The notes under the pieces: model-generated
Databases searched by the model: none
Told to the model about the DNA's origin: nothing
The model's input: the letters and a program-made list of their open reading frames with translations, nothing else
DNA from: Armillaria gallica
Lineage: Eukaryota > Basidiomycota > Agaricomycetes > Agaricales > Physalacriaceae
Direction of reading: 5' to 3'
Length of the DNA: 64,000 nucleotides
Assembly: GCA_037576215.1 (NCBI GenBank)
Contig: JBANDB010000005.1
Location: forward strand, 1,116,001-1,180,000
Translations under genes and position numbers: made by a program
Part shown: positions 34,165-44,866 of the stretch, in pieces
Layout: every line of letters begins with the position of its first letter
Numbering within the stretch: the stretch's first letter is position 1

Positions 34165-35026
34165 GTGTTGGATGGTCAAGTCAACATTATGGTTAATGCT
34201 TGGACCATGCAAAGGCAACCATTGAAGGTCAAAGTAAGTAGGTCAAAGTTCCCAATTATATGCAGTGTTAGACCGATTAATAGGGCCTCTCAGTGGTCCA
34301 TGACATGGTGGCATTGCATCATGTATAAGAAGGATCACACATTACCAAATGTCACATCTTACTACCCACTTTCATCAACTGTATCAACTTACATGACTAC
34401 TCCGATTGCTCGTGAGGACCAACGGGACCCCTGTTTCACTAGATTCAACATCACCAAGGGCCAGAGTGATGTGATCAAGAAGACATTCCCCCAGTACGAA
34501 GAGGAATACCACCAGCTCAATCCTTCGCTAGTCGGATGGACGAAGATGAACATTTCCAACAGGAACACTCTTGTGCTGCTGCAGGAGAAGCTTATCCAGG
34601 AATGCATGGTTCATGAACGGTTCGCAAACGGTGCCAAACTTGACAGTGCCACTTCAGCCCAAGAGTGGAAAGTAAGTTTGGCATTGCTACTTTACCAATG
34701 AAATAGTGCATTAATGTCTCATCAGAAATGTTTCAAGACCATGTACAAGAACTTTGGTGACAACCTGAAGAAAACTCGGTCGTCGCAACAGTCTGAGGCT
34801 GTCCTAGGCCTTTCAGCAGGCAGGGGTATTACCATTAGCGATGAAGCTATTCACAAGCTTGGAAAGATGCTCTGACTCTCTGGGAATCTTACTGGATGAC
34901 AATGGTTCAAACTTTCGATGAAGGACGAGCTGAAGAAAGAGGTTGACCAGAAGAAGTTTGATGCAGAGAATAGGGGAGACGTCTTCAATTATGGTGACAT
35001 GCTTGAAAAGCATTCACATGTGTAAT
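34165..35026 (+). pseudogene. Hypothetical cargo gene with one intron, decayed
   Basis: A long open stretch (34165-34671), a 54-nt intron (34672-34725, GTAAGT..ATCAG) and a second exon to TAA near 35024-35026 form one frame. The second exon carries two TGA codons near 34873 and 34897. The product is about 280 residues, with a middle part rich in charged and aromatic residues and a Lys/Glu-rich C-terminus (KDELKKEVDQKKFD). No domain is recognised. It may be a separate gene or the continuation of the gene at 32421. Confidence 0.4.
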
Positions 35027-35280
35027 TTCATGAAATGTAGCAATACATATATTTTACAGAACCTAGATACCCAAGCAATGCAAGATACCTTAGCACGCAA
35101 TGTCCTTAGCACAGGCAATGAAGGACCTTGAGTGATGTTCGGTGGAGCGCATGGCTTAACTATAGAGTGATACTATAAGGGTCACACTAAGTATAAAGTC
35201 CCAGCACTTGACACTGAGTACGCTGACAATGCACAGAGGACACATGCTAAGAATAGAACCAGTGAAGCTCAGGAGATAAT

Positions 35281-36692
35281 TGATACTTCGCGTAACCTTG
35301 ATCTATGATGCACAGGGCACGGCCATGCTGGGAGCTAGCGCTCTAGACCTCAGAATGTTTAGAATTGAAGTAAGACCAATGTCTCTGACTTCGGCCGATG
35401 CACGCGAGGCCTAGACTAGAAACTAGTGGTCCTAGAAGACCATAGAAATCACTAGAAGATATTATTACTATAAAAATGAGTTGCGCTCTAGGCTACAACT
35501 CTGAGGAGATACTAGGCAATGTCAGTATGCATGGATAGTGCAGCTAACCAATGTCGCACAGCTGAGAGACCAGGATCTGGCCCCGAGCCAGAGCTCTGAG
35601 TAAGTGCCAAGCAATGGCGTGATTATGGGGACATGCGCGGCACCCAGGAAAGGAAGTCCCACAAGCCAAGAGTTACTATTTCAGGTTTTATTAATTTGTA
35701 GAGCACGTTATATATAAATACCATAGTATAGTAATAGTGTACAAGTTTTGGACCCCCCTTGTTGGAGCGCAAAGGCCCTCAGCTTAGCGCTCTAGCTTCG
35801 GGATTAGTTTGTAGCTTCAAGCGAGAGAATATACCTTTTATTGATAACATTTGAGTGACTTGAGTAGTGCGTGAGGCATAGAAAGCTTGTGCGGGACTTG
35901 TGTATGGTTTGAGTGATTGGTTGACTGTGCTCCACCCTGAGAATAAGAGATATTGTGTCATTGCGGACGCGCTCTTGAGTTTTTGAGGGTTTCTTGTGAC
36001 GCGCAGTGCTACAGGCGGCACAGGTTCAAACCCTTTGGTCTGATTAGTGTTCGTACAGAGGCCTTCTTCTAAAGCGCAGTGCTACAGGCAGCACAGGTTC
36101 AAACCCTGTGGTCTGATTAGTGCGCACTTGAGGGTTCTCATTTCCGCAAGCGGCAGAGGTTCAAACCCTTTGGCTTGTCGGACAGGGTTTATTTGGTTAT
36201 TGTTTCTCTGGGCTGGCACAGGTTCAAACCCTGTGGGTCTACGATCAGGTTGGAAGCTTGAGCGCATGGGTTCAAATCCTGTGGCTTGAGTGGACATTTT
36301 GTGAAGGGTTTCTGCTTAGAGCACAAGCTTTGAGTTGTGTTTAGGGTGTGTTTAAGTTCTTTGTGGTCACCTGTGTGTGTCGTGCGAGGCTTATTGAGGG
36401 TTTTGTTGGTGTGTGGTGACGTGTTGTGTATTGTAGTACACCTTGCCTTGAGGCCTGGTGACATTGGTCGCCACTCTTGTTATAAAAGCCTTTGGACTTA
36501 GAGAGATCTAGATACCCTACGAGTGCTATTGCTATACGTGTGTATTGTATATTCTGAGAGTTTAGTTGTATTGCTTCAATCTGCTTCTATCGCATAATAT
36601 CCCCCCAAGAACTTTGAGGGTTTGTGTGTGTAGTGTTGGGTGTGGGTGTGATCAGTGTCTTCGACGCTGTTGCATTTCTAGCCTGCATGCAC
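35281..36692 (+). mobile_element. LTR-like insertion (about 1.4 kb) in the HMG-like gene
   Basis: It starts TGATACTTCGCG at a point where a coding frame is broken, and the frame resumes near 36690. The start and 3' organisation (CTTCTATCG, a C-run, GAACTTT, GGTTTGTGTGTG) resemble solo LTR a (7481-9102), so it may be a distant member of family L1. It keeps many CpGs while the host gene does not, so it is probably younger. No target duplication was found, and the right end (TGCATGCACA near 36692) is uncertain. TATATATAAATACC near 35709 could be its TATA box. Confidence 0.5.
35999..36290. repeat. Array of five GGTTCAAACCC (B-box-like) motifs
   Basis: GGTTCAAACCC or GGTTCAAATCC occurs at 36023, 36096, 36158, 36221 and 36269, spaced 48-73 bp. 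The first two are inside a 73-bp tandem duplication (AGCGCAGTGCTACAGGC...). The motif equals the RNA polymerase III B-box consensus GGTTCRANYCC. A matching A-box in each unit is not evident. Confidence 0.55.
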
Positions 36693-38732
36693 AGAGTCTC
36701 TTCAACAGTGCAGAGTACCATAACACTCTAAAGGGCTTGTGGAATACACTGTCTGCAGAGGAGGTGGGAGTTTGGGATGAGGATGCGAAATTAGTGAAAC
36801 GAGACATAGAAGCATAAGTGTAAATTTTTGCTCATTGCGTGCTATGTTAACCTTGGATTAAGTAATCAGCAGGATTTGAGAGCCATGCTCCCCGATTTCG
36901 TTGACACTCTTGTCTCTGACAAAGTCGTTGGCCCAGCGCTTGCTCATATTTTCGTAGCCTTTCATGATCAGGCAGGGGTTCCAAAAGTCATTTCATAAGT
37001 CCTTCTTACAACATATTAAATAATGCAGCTTTGATAGATTTGTAGCTATGGTAATACTCTGGATGGAAGGTCATTAACAAGTTTATGGATGAAGCATGAA
37101 CCTGGCCAAACTGAACAAGAACACTGGGAGTCTTGGCTGACATGGCTGGCCCAGCAGTCACACAAGATGTTGCCTAGTACATCAATATCACTGATCGTCC
37201 TTTCCACCTTGCTGATATCCTTTAGTATCATCTCAGATGCACATGAATCCACATGAATTCCCATATTTTCTCCCTTTTGACAAGGAAAAAACCCTGCCAA
37301 CCCAATGGTCGACCTTTATCAGGACCCACTTTGAAGCTGTGTGGAGTGAGTCCAATGTCTGATCTGGTTATTGATTTGAATCTAACATCTTCACAGACTA
37401 CACCAATCCTACAGTATCTCTGTCATATCACGCATTAACAATTGCGCCTCAGAAATATTATGACACCACAGAACATGTTCTTCCTGTGCCATTGAGAGAC
37501 CCGGCCATTCAACCATACACTCTAAATGAGTGCCTTCTACTGTTGGAGTACCTCAAAAGGGAGTGTACGGCAGGTGCGGACAAGCTGTTTTGTTTTTATG
37601 AACTTTTGAAACAGCCGGCATTGTCCTCAGGTGATCAACTGGGCCCCGTGCCATTGAAGGACTGCCATGCCCACGACAACACTTCTCAGACTGACCATGC
37701 TTCTACCCCCACTGCAAACATGCCAAAGGACCTGACTGCGGCTAGTTCCAAGTCAAATGCTTTGACACTCATGCCTACTGACAGCAATAGTATTCCACCA
37801 TCCCGTTTGAAAGACACACCCCTCTCGCCTTCTAAGCTAAAGGACAGAACTCTGGTTACACCATCCAGCTCAAAAAGTGGCTCTCTCTCGCCTTCCAAGC
37901 TTGAGGGTGGAACAGTGATTCTACCCTCCCTGTTGAAAGATGCTGTTCTGTTGGCTCCAAAGTTGGATGACAGAATGATGGTTACACCTTCCCATTCGAA
38001 AGGCGGCTCTCTCTCATCTTCCAAGCTCGAGGATGGAACATCAGTCCTCATCCTGATGCCACTGAAGATTCAGAAAGGGAATGGTGGAATTGAAATGGAT
38101 GTGGATTCTCCTTCAAGTCCACTTACTGACAACAGCGACTTGGAATTGTAATTGAAAGGTTTTTTCACTCAAGTGGATGAGATGGTGCAGGAAGACCTAG
38201 ATGACCATGACAGTGTTAGTAGGGATGAGGAAGAGAATGACGAGACAGAGATGCCAACTGAGACTCAGAAGGGAGCACCCTCAGGTCCTGGGCACGGTAT
38301 CAGGTGGAAGGGAAAGAAGGCCAAAAAGGCAACTACAAGTGGTACCAAGAAGGCGGGAGACATGCCTGCCAAGGCATCAGGAGGGACAAAACGGAAACGA
38401 GACCACACTGATGCTAAGACTCCACCCCAACCGGGAAGGTGAGTTATTCTCTGTGATCTACATGAACTGTTTTCACTGATGAGGCCATGCTTCCAGACAT
38501 TGGAAGTGGCAATCACCCAGGGCAATGTGACCATTACTTGACCAATCTCCTGACACGACCTTGAAGAAGACATGGAGCAAGTCGAAATGAGTGCGAGTTG
38601 AGGGACAAGACAGTGACAAGGCTCCACCCAAAAAGAAGGCTTGTCGAAGCTAGGTGTATCATTTTTCTTACTTGGAAACAGTAGCAGCATTATTCCTGGA
38701 TGTTACAATGTATCTGCTTTGTACCAGTGTAT

Positions 38733-39784
38733 TCAATATTCACTAATATCCTTACTGCGGCTGAAGTATGCATTGACCGTAGCTTCTTTCAGCACCAATA
38801 CAGAGTGAAGGAAAGAGACAGCGGTCGCTCTAACTTCCAGAAAAGGTAGCGACCATTTTACCTCAAAATATTCAATGTTTACCTCGTCTTCCGTCTTCCT
38901 TGAGCAGCCCTCAACTACTTCATTCCACCACTTATACAAGTTACAGTACGTCCTTGATTTTCCTTTTACATCCAGTTTTGGCTAATTTCTTCCTCCTTAG
39001 CTGTGATTGCAATCCTTCTTGAGAGTGCAATCAACGTATTTCAATGGCCACGCCTCCTTTGCCAGGGTATTCGCCACAGTAAGTTTAGTTAGCCTTGATA
39101 ATCCTCTTGCAAGACATTATCATTATTCAGATTGTCAATCGTCTTCATTGCTGGTGATATTGCTTGAGATACTTTCATCAACTTCGTCCAAAATATCCAT
39201 CCTTTGCCACTTCGTTTGATGGTTCACACCTTCGTGGCAATGTCTAATTTCTGCTCACAAATGCAGTTGGCATTTTATGCTGTTGATTCTCCTGGAATAA
39301 CAGGAGTATTCAATTTCAGACGACTTGGAAGGGAAGGTCATCGCCGCACTTTTACTCATGGATCTATAATTGGGTGACCGCTTCCTCCTACTCCTGGTGT
39401 AAATGATAACACCTTGGTTGTTCGAGTCGAATTCAACAACTTCTTGCTTGTTGGACATATTTACATCACATTTCTGTGGATAGGTTTCGCTTGCAGTATC
39501 AAAATCACTCTCCGCTGGCTTTAGTTTACCATCGTATTTGAACTGTACCGCATTGAACTTATACCGCATTGGCTTTTGACACCAAACATTATCATTTCTT
39601 GTGTTTTCTCATGTGCTGGTGCTGGTGTGCCTAACGACATTGTCTTGTGGTAAGCAATGAGACACTTAATTGTTTTACCAGATGCCGGACTGGTATCAAA
39701 TTTTGTCGAAGGTCTTTGTCTTTGTCTGTTGGTAGGGTCTTTGCCACTGTTTTCTTTCTCTGCACTTCCACTCCCAACGACCAC
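38733..39784 (-). CDS. Hypothetical reverse-strand gene remnant near the right end of the KDZ element
   Basis: Three reverse-strand open stretches follow one another: 39784-39521, 39569-39255 and 38939-38733. The first is Ser/Lys/Thr-rich, the second is charged with a basic RSRRKRS segment, and the third reads like a globular exon (YKWWNEVVEG..EVKWSLPFLEV). No family is recognised and introns were not resolved. CpG is better preserved than in the neighbouring cargo genes, so the sequence is less decayed. Confidence 0.3.
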
Positions 39785-40039
39785 TCCCGATGACCACTAC
39801 CCATATCATCGCCAAATCATTTCATTTCGCACCCATGCTCATGAAGTCACTGTTTCCTGCTCGTTGAGATCACTGGGTCTTTTGGGTGGTTATTATCGTT
39901 TGGGCGGAGCGAAAATAGTCCTACCGTCTTCCAGCTGTCAAGATCCAGTTTGCCTGTCCTTCGGTGCAATGTGAACATAATCATCCGAGGCTACGAGAGT
40001 CGATCCCGTACCGAACACACAGCGAACTTTGGCAGACAA

Positions 40040-40310
40040 GGCATAATTTGGGTGAGATAGTCTAAGCAGACACTTGAGTAAGGCCGGACTTGAGCGAGGC
40101 GAGCTTTTAGCATTCGCTTGAGTCGAGACTTGAGTGGGCACACACTCAAGTGCCGTACATAATGGACGCTCAGGTGCGAGGCCCTACACTCAAGCAGGTA
40201 TACTCAGGTGCCGGTGCTTAAGTGTAGCCTTGAGTGGAGGTCTGGTCGGGACCAGGAAAACTTAAATATACATCATACAGATTTATTTGGCGGAATAGTT
40301 CAAATAAAGG
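40040..40310 (-). repeat. Right terminal inverted repeat and motif array of the KDZ element
   Basis: The complement reads CCGCCAAATAAATCTGTATG, TATATTTAAG and GGTCCCGACCAGAC, then many ACTCAAG/ACTTGAGTG/CACTTAAG units extending inward to about 40060. It mirrors the left end. CpG is better kept here than at the left end. Confidence 0.7.
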
Positions 40311-40342
40311 TCGTTCCGTAAAGTCCAGACCTTCTAGGAACG

Positions 40343-41142
40343 TGGAAGCGAGAGACCAAAGCCTTGGTACGCAGAAAGTCAGTCAACCCATTTCCATTGA
40401 TTTACCGCTTCCTTCATGAGACCGACAGCTTCTGATCCTACCACGTGCATCCAGTCAGGTTTCTTACTAAATTATATTTGATTTTCTTCCATCTAGTCCC
40501 AGGGAGAATGCAGAGAGAGGATGTTTTTGCATACCAAGCATTGGCTTTCCTTTTCCGGATTGCTAACGGCGACCCTGCATGTTCTGTTACTTCATGCTCC
40601 AAGCGCCGTTCGATCTTTTCCCTTCATATTTCATTTTTTAAACCGATGTATAATATTTATAGGTGGGATACATATCTCTTAATGTTCACCGCACCATTCA
40701 AAGACGGGTTTTCTTTCAAACACAGAGACAGGAACCACAGCATCAACATGGCAAGTCCCCGACATGTCCCAAACTTCCGACCTTCGCTCAATCATATTTA
40801 TTTCAGATGTTCGCGACTAATCCCTGAACATTTGACATCCCCGAGTATCATGGAGACGAATACAGTGTCGAAAGTCATCCACAGACTGTCTGAATTTAAT
40901 CCCAGAAATGAACGAGAAGAACGTCCAAGCGGTGGATAGTGCGGCTCCGAGTCCGTACTCGGATAACTGGTAAGTGCAGGCACTTTATTCTATCTATCTC
41001 TCATTTGCGCAGTACTTCACATTCCACCTCCGCAGGTATAAAAGGAAGGTGGGCTTGATTCCAAATCCCATCTCCCATCCTGTGCTTTTGTTACGCAGCA
41101 AGCGTTCATCCGTAACCACCACTACCTTTCCTTTCTCATTGC
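40343..41142. other. CpG-retaining flank right of the KDZ element, with a candidate promoter
   Basis: Open frames such as 40445-40939 show no domain. GGTATAAAAGGAAGG at about 41035 is a good TATA box, 100-130 bp upstream of the ATG at 41143. Confidence 0.3.
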
Positions 41143-41493
41143 ATGCCTCTCATATCTTTTTCTCTAGCGGTGCAGATGAACGTTTCTTACACTGCCGTCC
41201 TCTTTCTTTCACCCTTGTTGCCGGATGCGCGCAGTATGTGTATTTATTTCTCTTTCACTACGTTTCAAGACAATTTCCCGGTACTTTTTAATAAATTGAA
41301 CGTTGGTACAGAGTATCAACTCCGAGTCACGGATTCTCAAGACAACACGGAGATGCTCATAAATGCTGTAGGTATATTTGGAGTGATTAAGGACACAGGG
41401 TATGTCCATAGTTCCCCACAGCTCGGCAATCATGATTTGATTTCCATGCCTACTATAGTTCGTTTCGCATTGCTGAAGAATATCAAATTATAA
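41143..41493 (+). CDS. Hypothetical small protein downstream of a TATA box
   Basis: A 116-codon ATG-to-stop frame with a hydrophobic N-terminal stretch (SYTAVLFLSPLLP near residues 15-27) that could be a signal peptide, particularly if translation starts at the second ATG (41176). The rest is unrecognised. The TATAAAAG at 41035 supports transcription here, but splicing and coding status are uncertain. Confidence 0.3.
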   Translation: MPLISFSLAVQMNVSYTAVLFLSPLLPDARSMCIYFSFTTFQDNFPVLFNKLNVGTEYQLRVTDSQDNTEMLINAVGIFGVIKDTGYVHSSPQLGNHDLISMPTIVRFALLKNIKL

Positions 41494-41950
41494 CTGAGTC
41501 GAAAAGCTCTCCGGCCAAGGGTTTGATTCCAGTGTTGGACAGGCAGTGACCCAAAGTGGAAAGTCGCGGTATGCCTGTGTGACTAGCTGCTAAGTCATTT
41601 TCTGCCCCGGCTTTCAGGGCACGACCAAGCATTACAAAGCGTCTGATGTTCTCACGCAGTGAGCCGCTTTTTGAACATCAAACCGCCTCTTAACGTGAGG
41701 TATGACGACGCTGGGGCTGAGACCAGAATCGGAGTCTCATACCGAGCCTTTGGTGTCACGCAAAGGCCATGGGAAGAGGTCGAGGCACAAAACGCCCTGC
41801 CTTTGGTTGACTAACGACTTGACCCTGACTTTGCGACTAGTTGCTGACCGGCACTTCACTGTTTGATTCCCTATCTGTACGGCGTCTACGTGTCTTTGTT
41901 CCGAGCTGGGTTTCTTCATGACTGTATGGACATATTTCGTGAGTGCGAAT
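41494..41950. other. Intergenic, CpG-retaining
   Basis: No gene recognised. GGGTTTGATTCC near 41520 resembles a B-box. Confidence 0.25.
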
Positions 41951-42097
41951 GAGACAGAGCAAGAAAGAGGATTGGGTGGGTGGGACGGTTTCTTCCGTTT
42001 CGTTTGTCTGGTTAGGCTTGGGGGGGCCGTTCCGAGGTACGTACAGGTATTTCTGGAGCTCAGAATAATGAGTAGCAGGTGAAAGTGTGAGTTCTAT

Positions 42098-42163
42098 GAG
42101 GACTTGTGTAGTACAGCGGTTAGTAGTATCGCCCGGCTCTCGAGGTTCGACTCTTCCTCTCCA
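42098..42163 (+). repeat. tRNA-like sequence (SINE head), family T1
   Basis: TAGTACAGCGGTTAGTA fits a tRNA A-box and GAGGTTCGACTC a B-box; GAGGA at the start can pair with TCCTC at the end. The homologous sequence at 52144-52207 in the right copy shows CpG decay (GGTTTGACTCC). Probably a tRNA-derived repeat and not a working tRNA gene, since the same head recurs at 46177. Confidence 0.5.
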
Positions 42164-42300
42164 CATCGCAGCTTGAGACGAAATGACTTCCTTTTTACTA
42201 GCACTTTACTCGTGGAATTTGATCTTACTGATGTCTGTCTATCCTATTGTTTCGTTGAACTTACACGCATAAAAATATGTGGGTTGGTTAAACTATGTAT

Positions 42301-42365
42301 GCAAGGAGGAATAGAACCTCGGTCAATCGGAGGCGCATGTTAACCACTACGCGCCAGCGCTGCAA
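42301..42365 (-). repeat. tRNA-like sequence (SINE head), family T2, copy 1
   Basis: On the minus strand: CAGCGCTGGCGCGTAGTGGTTAACATGCGC with an A-box (TAGTGGTTA) and GAGGTTCTATTCCTCC with a B-box. Similar copies are at 46661-46730, 50983-51049 and 52334-52397, all minus. A tRNA-derived SINE head or decayed tRNA gene; the anticodon is not secure. Confidence 0.5.
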
Positions 42366-42441
42366 GAAAAGATGGTCCCTCACAATGAATGGCTGAATGA
42401 AAATTTGAGGGCAGCTGCATTGAAATCAGCATTACATTGAT

Positions 42442-43692
42442 CTACCCTACGCGCCACACTTCCGAGCCCACACACTCAAATGGCACCGCTCCTCCGGCAC
42501 GCATCCACCCCGGCGAACACAGCACATCATTCCCAAACGTCAGACACCGCGCCGAGGAGCCCTCCATCACGCTCTTGTCAACGTACAACCCATACGACCC
42601 GTCTCCAACCTCCAAAGCTCAGGTAGTCCAGCTCGCAGAGTGCGATGTAGTCGTTCCTCCCGGTGGTTTTGTACGCCGAGAGCTTGGTGTTAGTGTACCG
42701 CCATAGGAATATAGAGGAAATGTTAGCTGGGAAGAATGGGAAGGGAAGGGATGGGATGGGAAACGCACGATTCTCCACTGCCGTAGTAACCCCTTCCCCT
42801 GCTCTGCAGTATTCCGTTGGCTATGAACGCGCCAAAGACGGTGTCACCGTCGTCCTTGTCAACGACAAGTGCACCGGCTGGTTTGGTCTGCTCAGAGCGT
42901 GAGTAGAGGGTGTTGAGAGATATGCCGTGCTGGTCGAGGGAGTACAGGAGTGTCCATGTGCACGGGAGACGGGAGAGAGCAGGGAGGTGTGGTCGACCAT
43001 CGGATCTGCATACAATTAATTTGATGCTATCAAAGAAGGGTGGTTCTCACCAAATTCGCTAGCGTTTGCTTGAGCACCCACACAGTACCCTCTCTCCTCC
43101 CCTTCAACTCTACATCGCCCATCTTATTCTCGATGCTGTCTCCCACATTCAGAGGAGGAGCAGACGGTGCGCATTCATGCCGGTTCTCTTTGTTTTCCAG
43201 CTCCGTCTCCAGGTCCTTGGAGAACCCTTTGTCCCAGTTGTAGCCCTCACCGCGATAGCCTGGTGCACCACTCGGAGGGATGTACACGACAGAGGACGTC
43301 TCCGAAGTGCTGCCGTGTGGTGCGAAGGGGGTGTGGTGGGATATCTCAACTGGGACGACGGAGTGTGGGCGTGGTGGCTCGGTGTGGTGGTCAAAGAGGG
43401 AATCGAGACTGGCGCGTGCAGAGGGAGAGGGCAGTGCACGTGGTGGGAGGAAGATGTTCATCCATCGTGATGGGAGAGTCTGGGAGTGGGTGACGGGTAA
43501 TGAGACGGACAATGTAGAGGCTATCGGCGGTGCAGATATCGCTGCAGAGAGTGCTGGCGCGTGTGTTGGTGGGGAATGGCGATGTCGAGATGAGGGTGCA
43601 AGCGACGAGGTGGTGGTGGTGACAGTGAAGGAGCTGTTTCCGGATTGGGAATAGCCATGGCAAGTAATTGATGGACTTGCTGCGCATGTCAT
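42442..43692 (-). pseudogene. TLDc-domain gene, copy B, CpG-rich but frameshifted
   Basis: An open N-terminal exon (43692-43051) encodes a Pro/Ser/His-rich leader, SSVVYIPPSGAPGYRGEGY, ENKENRHE and VWVLKQTLANL. A 45-nt intron (43050-43006, GTGAG..GCAG) follows, then TLDc motifs: LLYSLDQHGISLNTLYSRS, ALVVDKDDGDTVFGAF, GYYGSGES, FLWRYTNTKLSAYKTTGRND, LSFGG, LYVDKS, CLTFGNDVLCS, PFECVGSEVW, stop 42442-42444. Relative to copies A and C there is a 7-bp insertion at the start of exon 2 (about 42996-43003) and one extra base after LSFGG (about 42606), both shifting frame. CpG is intact, so lesions here are indels, not C-to-T. The family is TLDc (OXR1-like); the role is unknown. Confidence 0.75.
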
Positions 43693-44866
43693 GACCTCGT
43701 AACCGTGTCGTTGAGAATTTCAGGAATATAAACGGCTATTTGTTTTCACAACTCAACAATTTCGTGAGCGACCGCAAGTAGAGGACCAAATCTTATGTAA
43801 TCACTCCGAACTAGCAGAACCTCACCCTCCATTCCCCTCTCTCAGGGTCATAAAAAAAATAGCCAGTCTTGGGACCTTCCAAAGAGGGCTATTCACACTA
43901 CTAGGACCCCGCCATCAATGCAAGGGACCTCTCCTCGTAGCTACACCCAAAGTAGAAAGAATAAGCAACACGTCCGATTGCACGCTGACATCGCTACCAA
44001 GACGTTGGCTACGTGCAAACCCATCAAAGTCTTCAAAACGTCTCATCCAGTTTTATTTCGCTCATACATATGCTGTATTCCAGAATCCAAGTTAGTACTA
44101 GAAAGAAAATCGTGATACAAACATACCCGACATGATTCTGCAGCAATGAGCATTTCGTACTAAGCTCGCGGCGAAGCAAGTCTAGGAAGTCTGAATTTCA
44201 GCATTCGTAACAAGGCCTAACCACGCTCAAAGAATTGCTTACTTGGCTTTGGCTCTGCGAGGCTTTGTTCTACAACTAAGTATTCATCTTTTTTCGAACC
44301 TAGAACAGGAAAATATCAGCAAGACAATCAAGACAAGACTTCAAAGTAAAGGCTTACTAGGTGCCGATATAGCAGGGACTTATTCTACGCCCAAAAATAG
44401 ATCATCTCGCGAGGTGAGTAAGCCTCCTTTCATTGATGAAAAATTCCTTACTCCTTCGCCGAGTTTGGCTTCGCAAGGTTTGGACCTCAAAATTTTAGGG
44501 TTCAATCTGAAGAGAAATTAGTACTTTGAGAGGCGAAAAATACCTTGAACAAGTCACTTAAAATGTCGTCTCACGTGATGTAGGCTCCGCCGGGTTTTTC
44601 CCTGAAAAAAACGGAGGCATTTACTCAGGAGATATCTGTCAAATACGGCTGAAAGAATGTCCTGAATGATGGCTTACCTGGTTTGCGGGACGTCGATACA
44701 TATAGCCAATGTCCAAGGCCTTTATCTAGCAGCCTATAAATGAAACTGAGATGCACCACGAGACAGAAAACAAGCTAAACGAACCCTTATAGCCACTCAC
44801 TCGTCATGGACGTCGTCCCAGGAAGGAACTGACAAATAATAAGCAAAGGGAACATTGGATTAAAGA
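43693..44866. other. CpG-retaining spacer, no gene recognised
   Basis: Open frames at 43918-44115 and 44243-44521 show no motif. Short related strings such as GCGAGGCTTTG, TTCGCAAGGTTTG and CTCGCGGCGAAGC recur (44160-44490), hinting at local duplication. Confidence 0.25.

Larger units (their letters stand above)
35134..38653 (+). pseudogene. HMG-like, repeat-containing basic protein gene, split by an LTR-like insertion
   Basis: The 5' part ends at 35280 with ...AKNRTSEAQE. After the insertion it resumes near 36690 with SAEYHNTLKGLWNTLSAEE and VWDEDAKLVKRD, the spacing of an HMG-box second half. Next come QDLRAMLPDFVDTLV (36873-36915), an exon near 37250-37350, and a frame 37486-38151 with tandem units of LSPS-K-L-x-D/G-G/R-T (about 37790-38045). 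A TAA at 38152-38154 stands for likely Gln. The tail is acidic, then Lys/Arg-rich (GKKAKKATTSGTKK, GTKRKRD), with a GTGAGT..CAG intron near 38440-38498 and a last exon ending PPKKKACRS at TAG 38651-38653. A DNA-binding nuclear role is inference. Confidence 0.5.
21215..40315. mobile_element. About 19-kb KDZ-class DNA transposon with cargo genes (inferred)
   Basis: The left boundary (about 21221-21345) and right boundary (about 40165-40310) are inverted copies: TATATTTAAG, then a short variable stretch, GGTCCCGACCA, and an array of ACTCAAG/ACTTGAGTG/CACTTAAG motifs. Between them lie a KDZ transposase, an Spt5-like gene, an acidic gene, a zinc-binding gene, a hypothetical gene and an HMG-like gene. 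KDZ elements of Agaricomycetes are known to be long and to carry other genes. Nested later insertions (30656-31812 and 35281 to about 36690) account for about 2.6 kb. CTAGGAACG occurs at 21201-21209 and 40334-40342 and may be a 9-bp target duplication, but it lies slightly outside the clear inverted repeats. All genes are decayed. Confidence 0.6.

Noticed and set aside
21215..40315. TET/JBP dioxygenase cargo expected with KDZ elements
   Set aside because: No H-x-D...H motif context of that family was found in any of the cargo frames.
42098..42163. Functional tRNA gene
   Set aside because: Acceptor pairing is partial, the anticodon arm is irregular, and the sequence recurs with the same flanks at 46177 and 52144, as a tRNA-derived repeat would.
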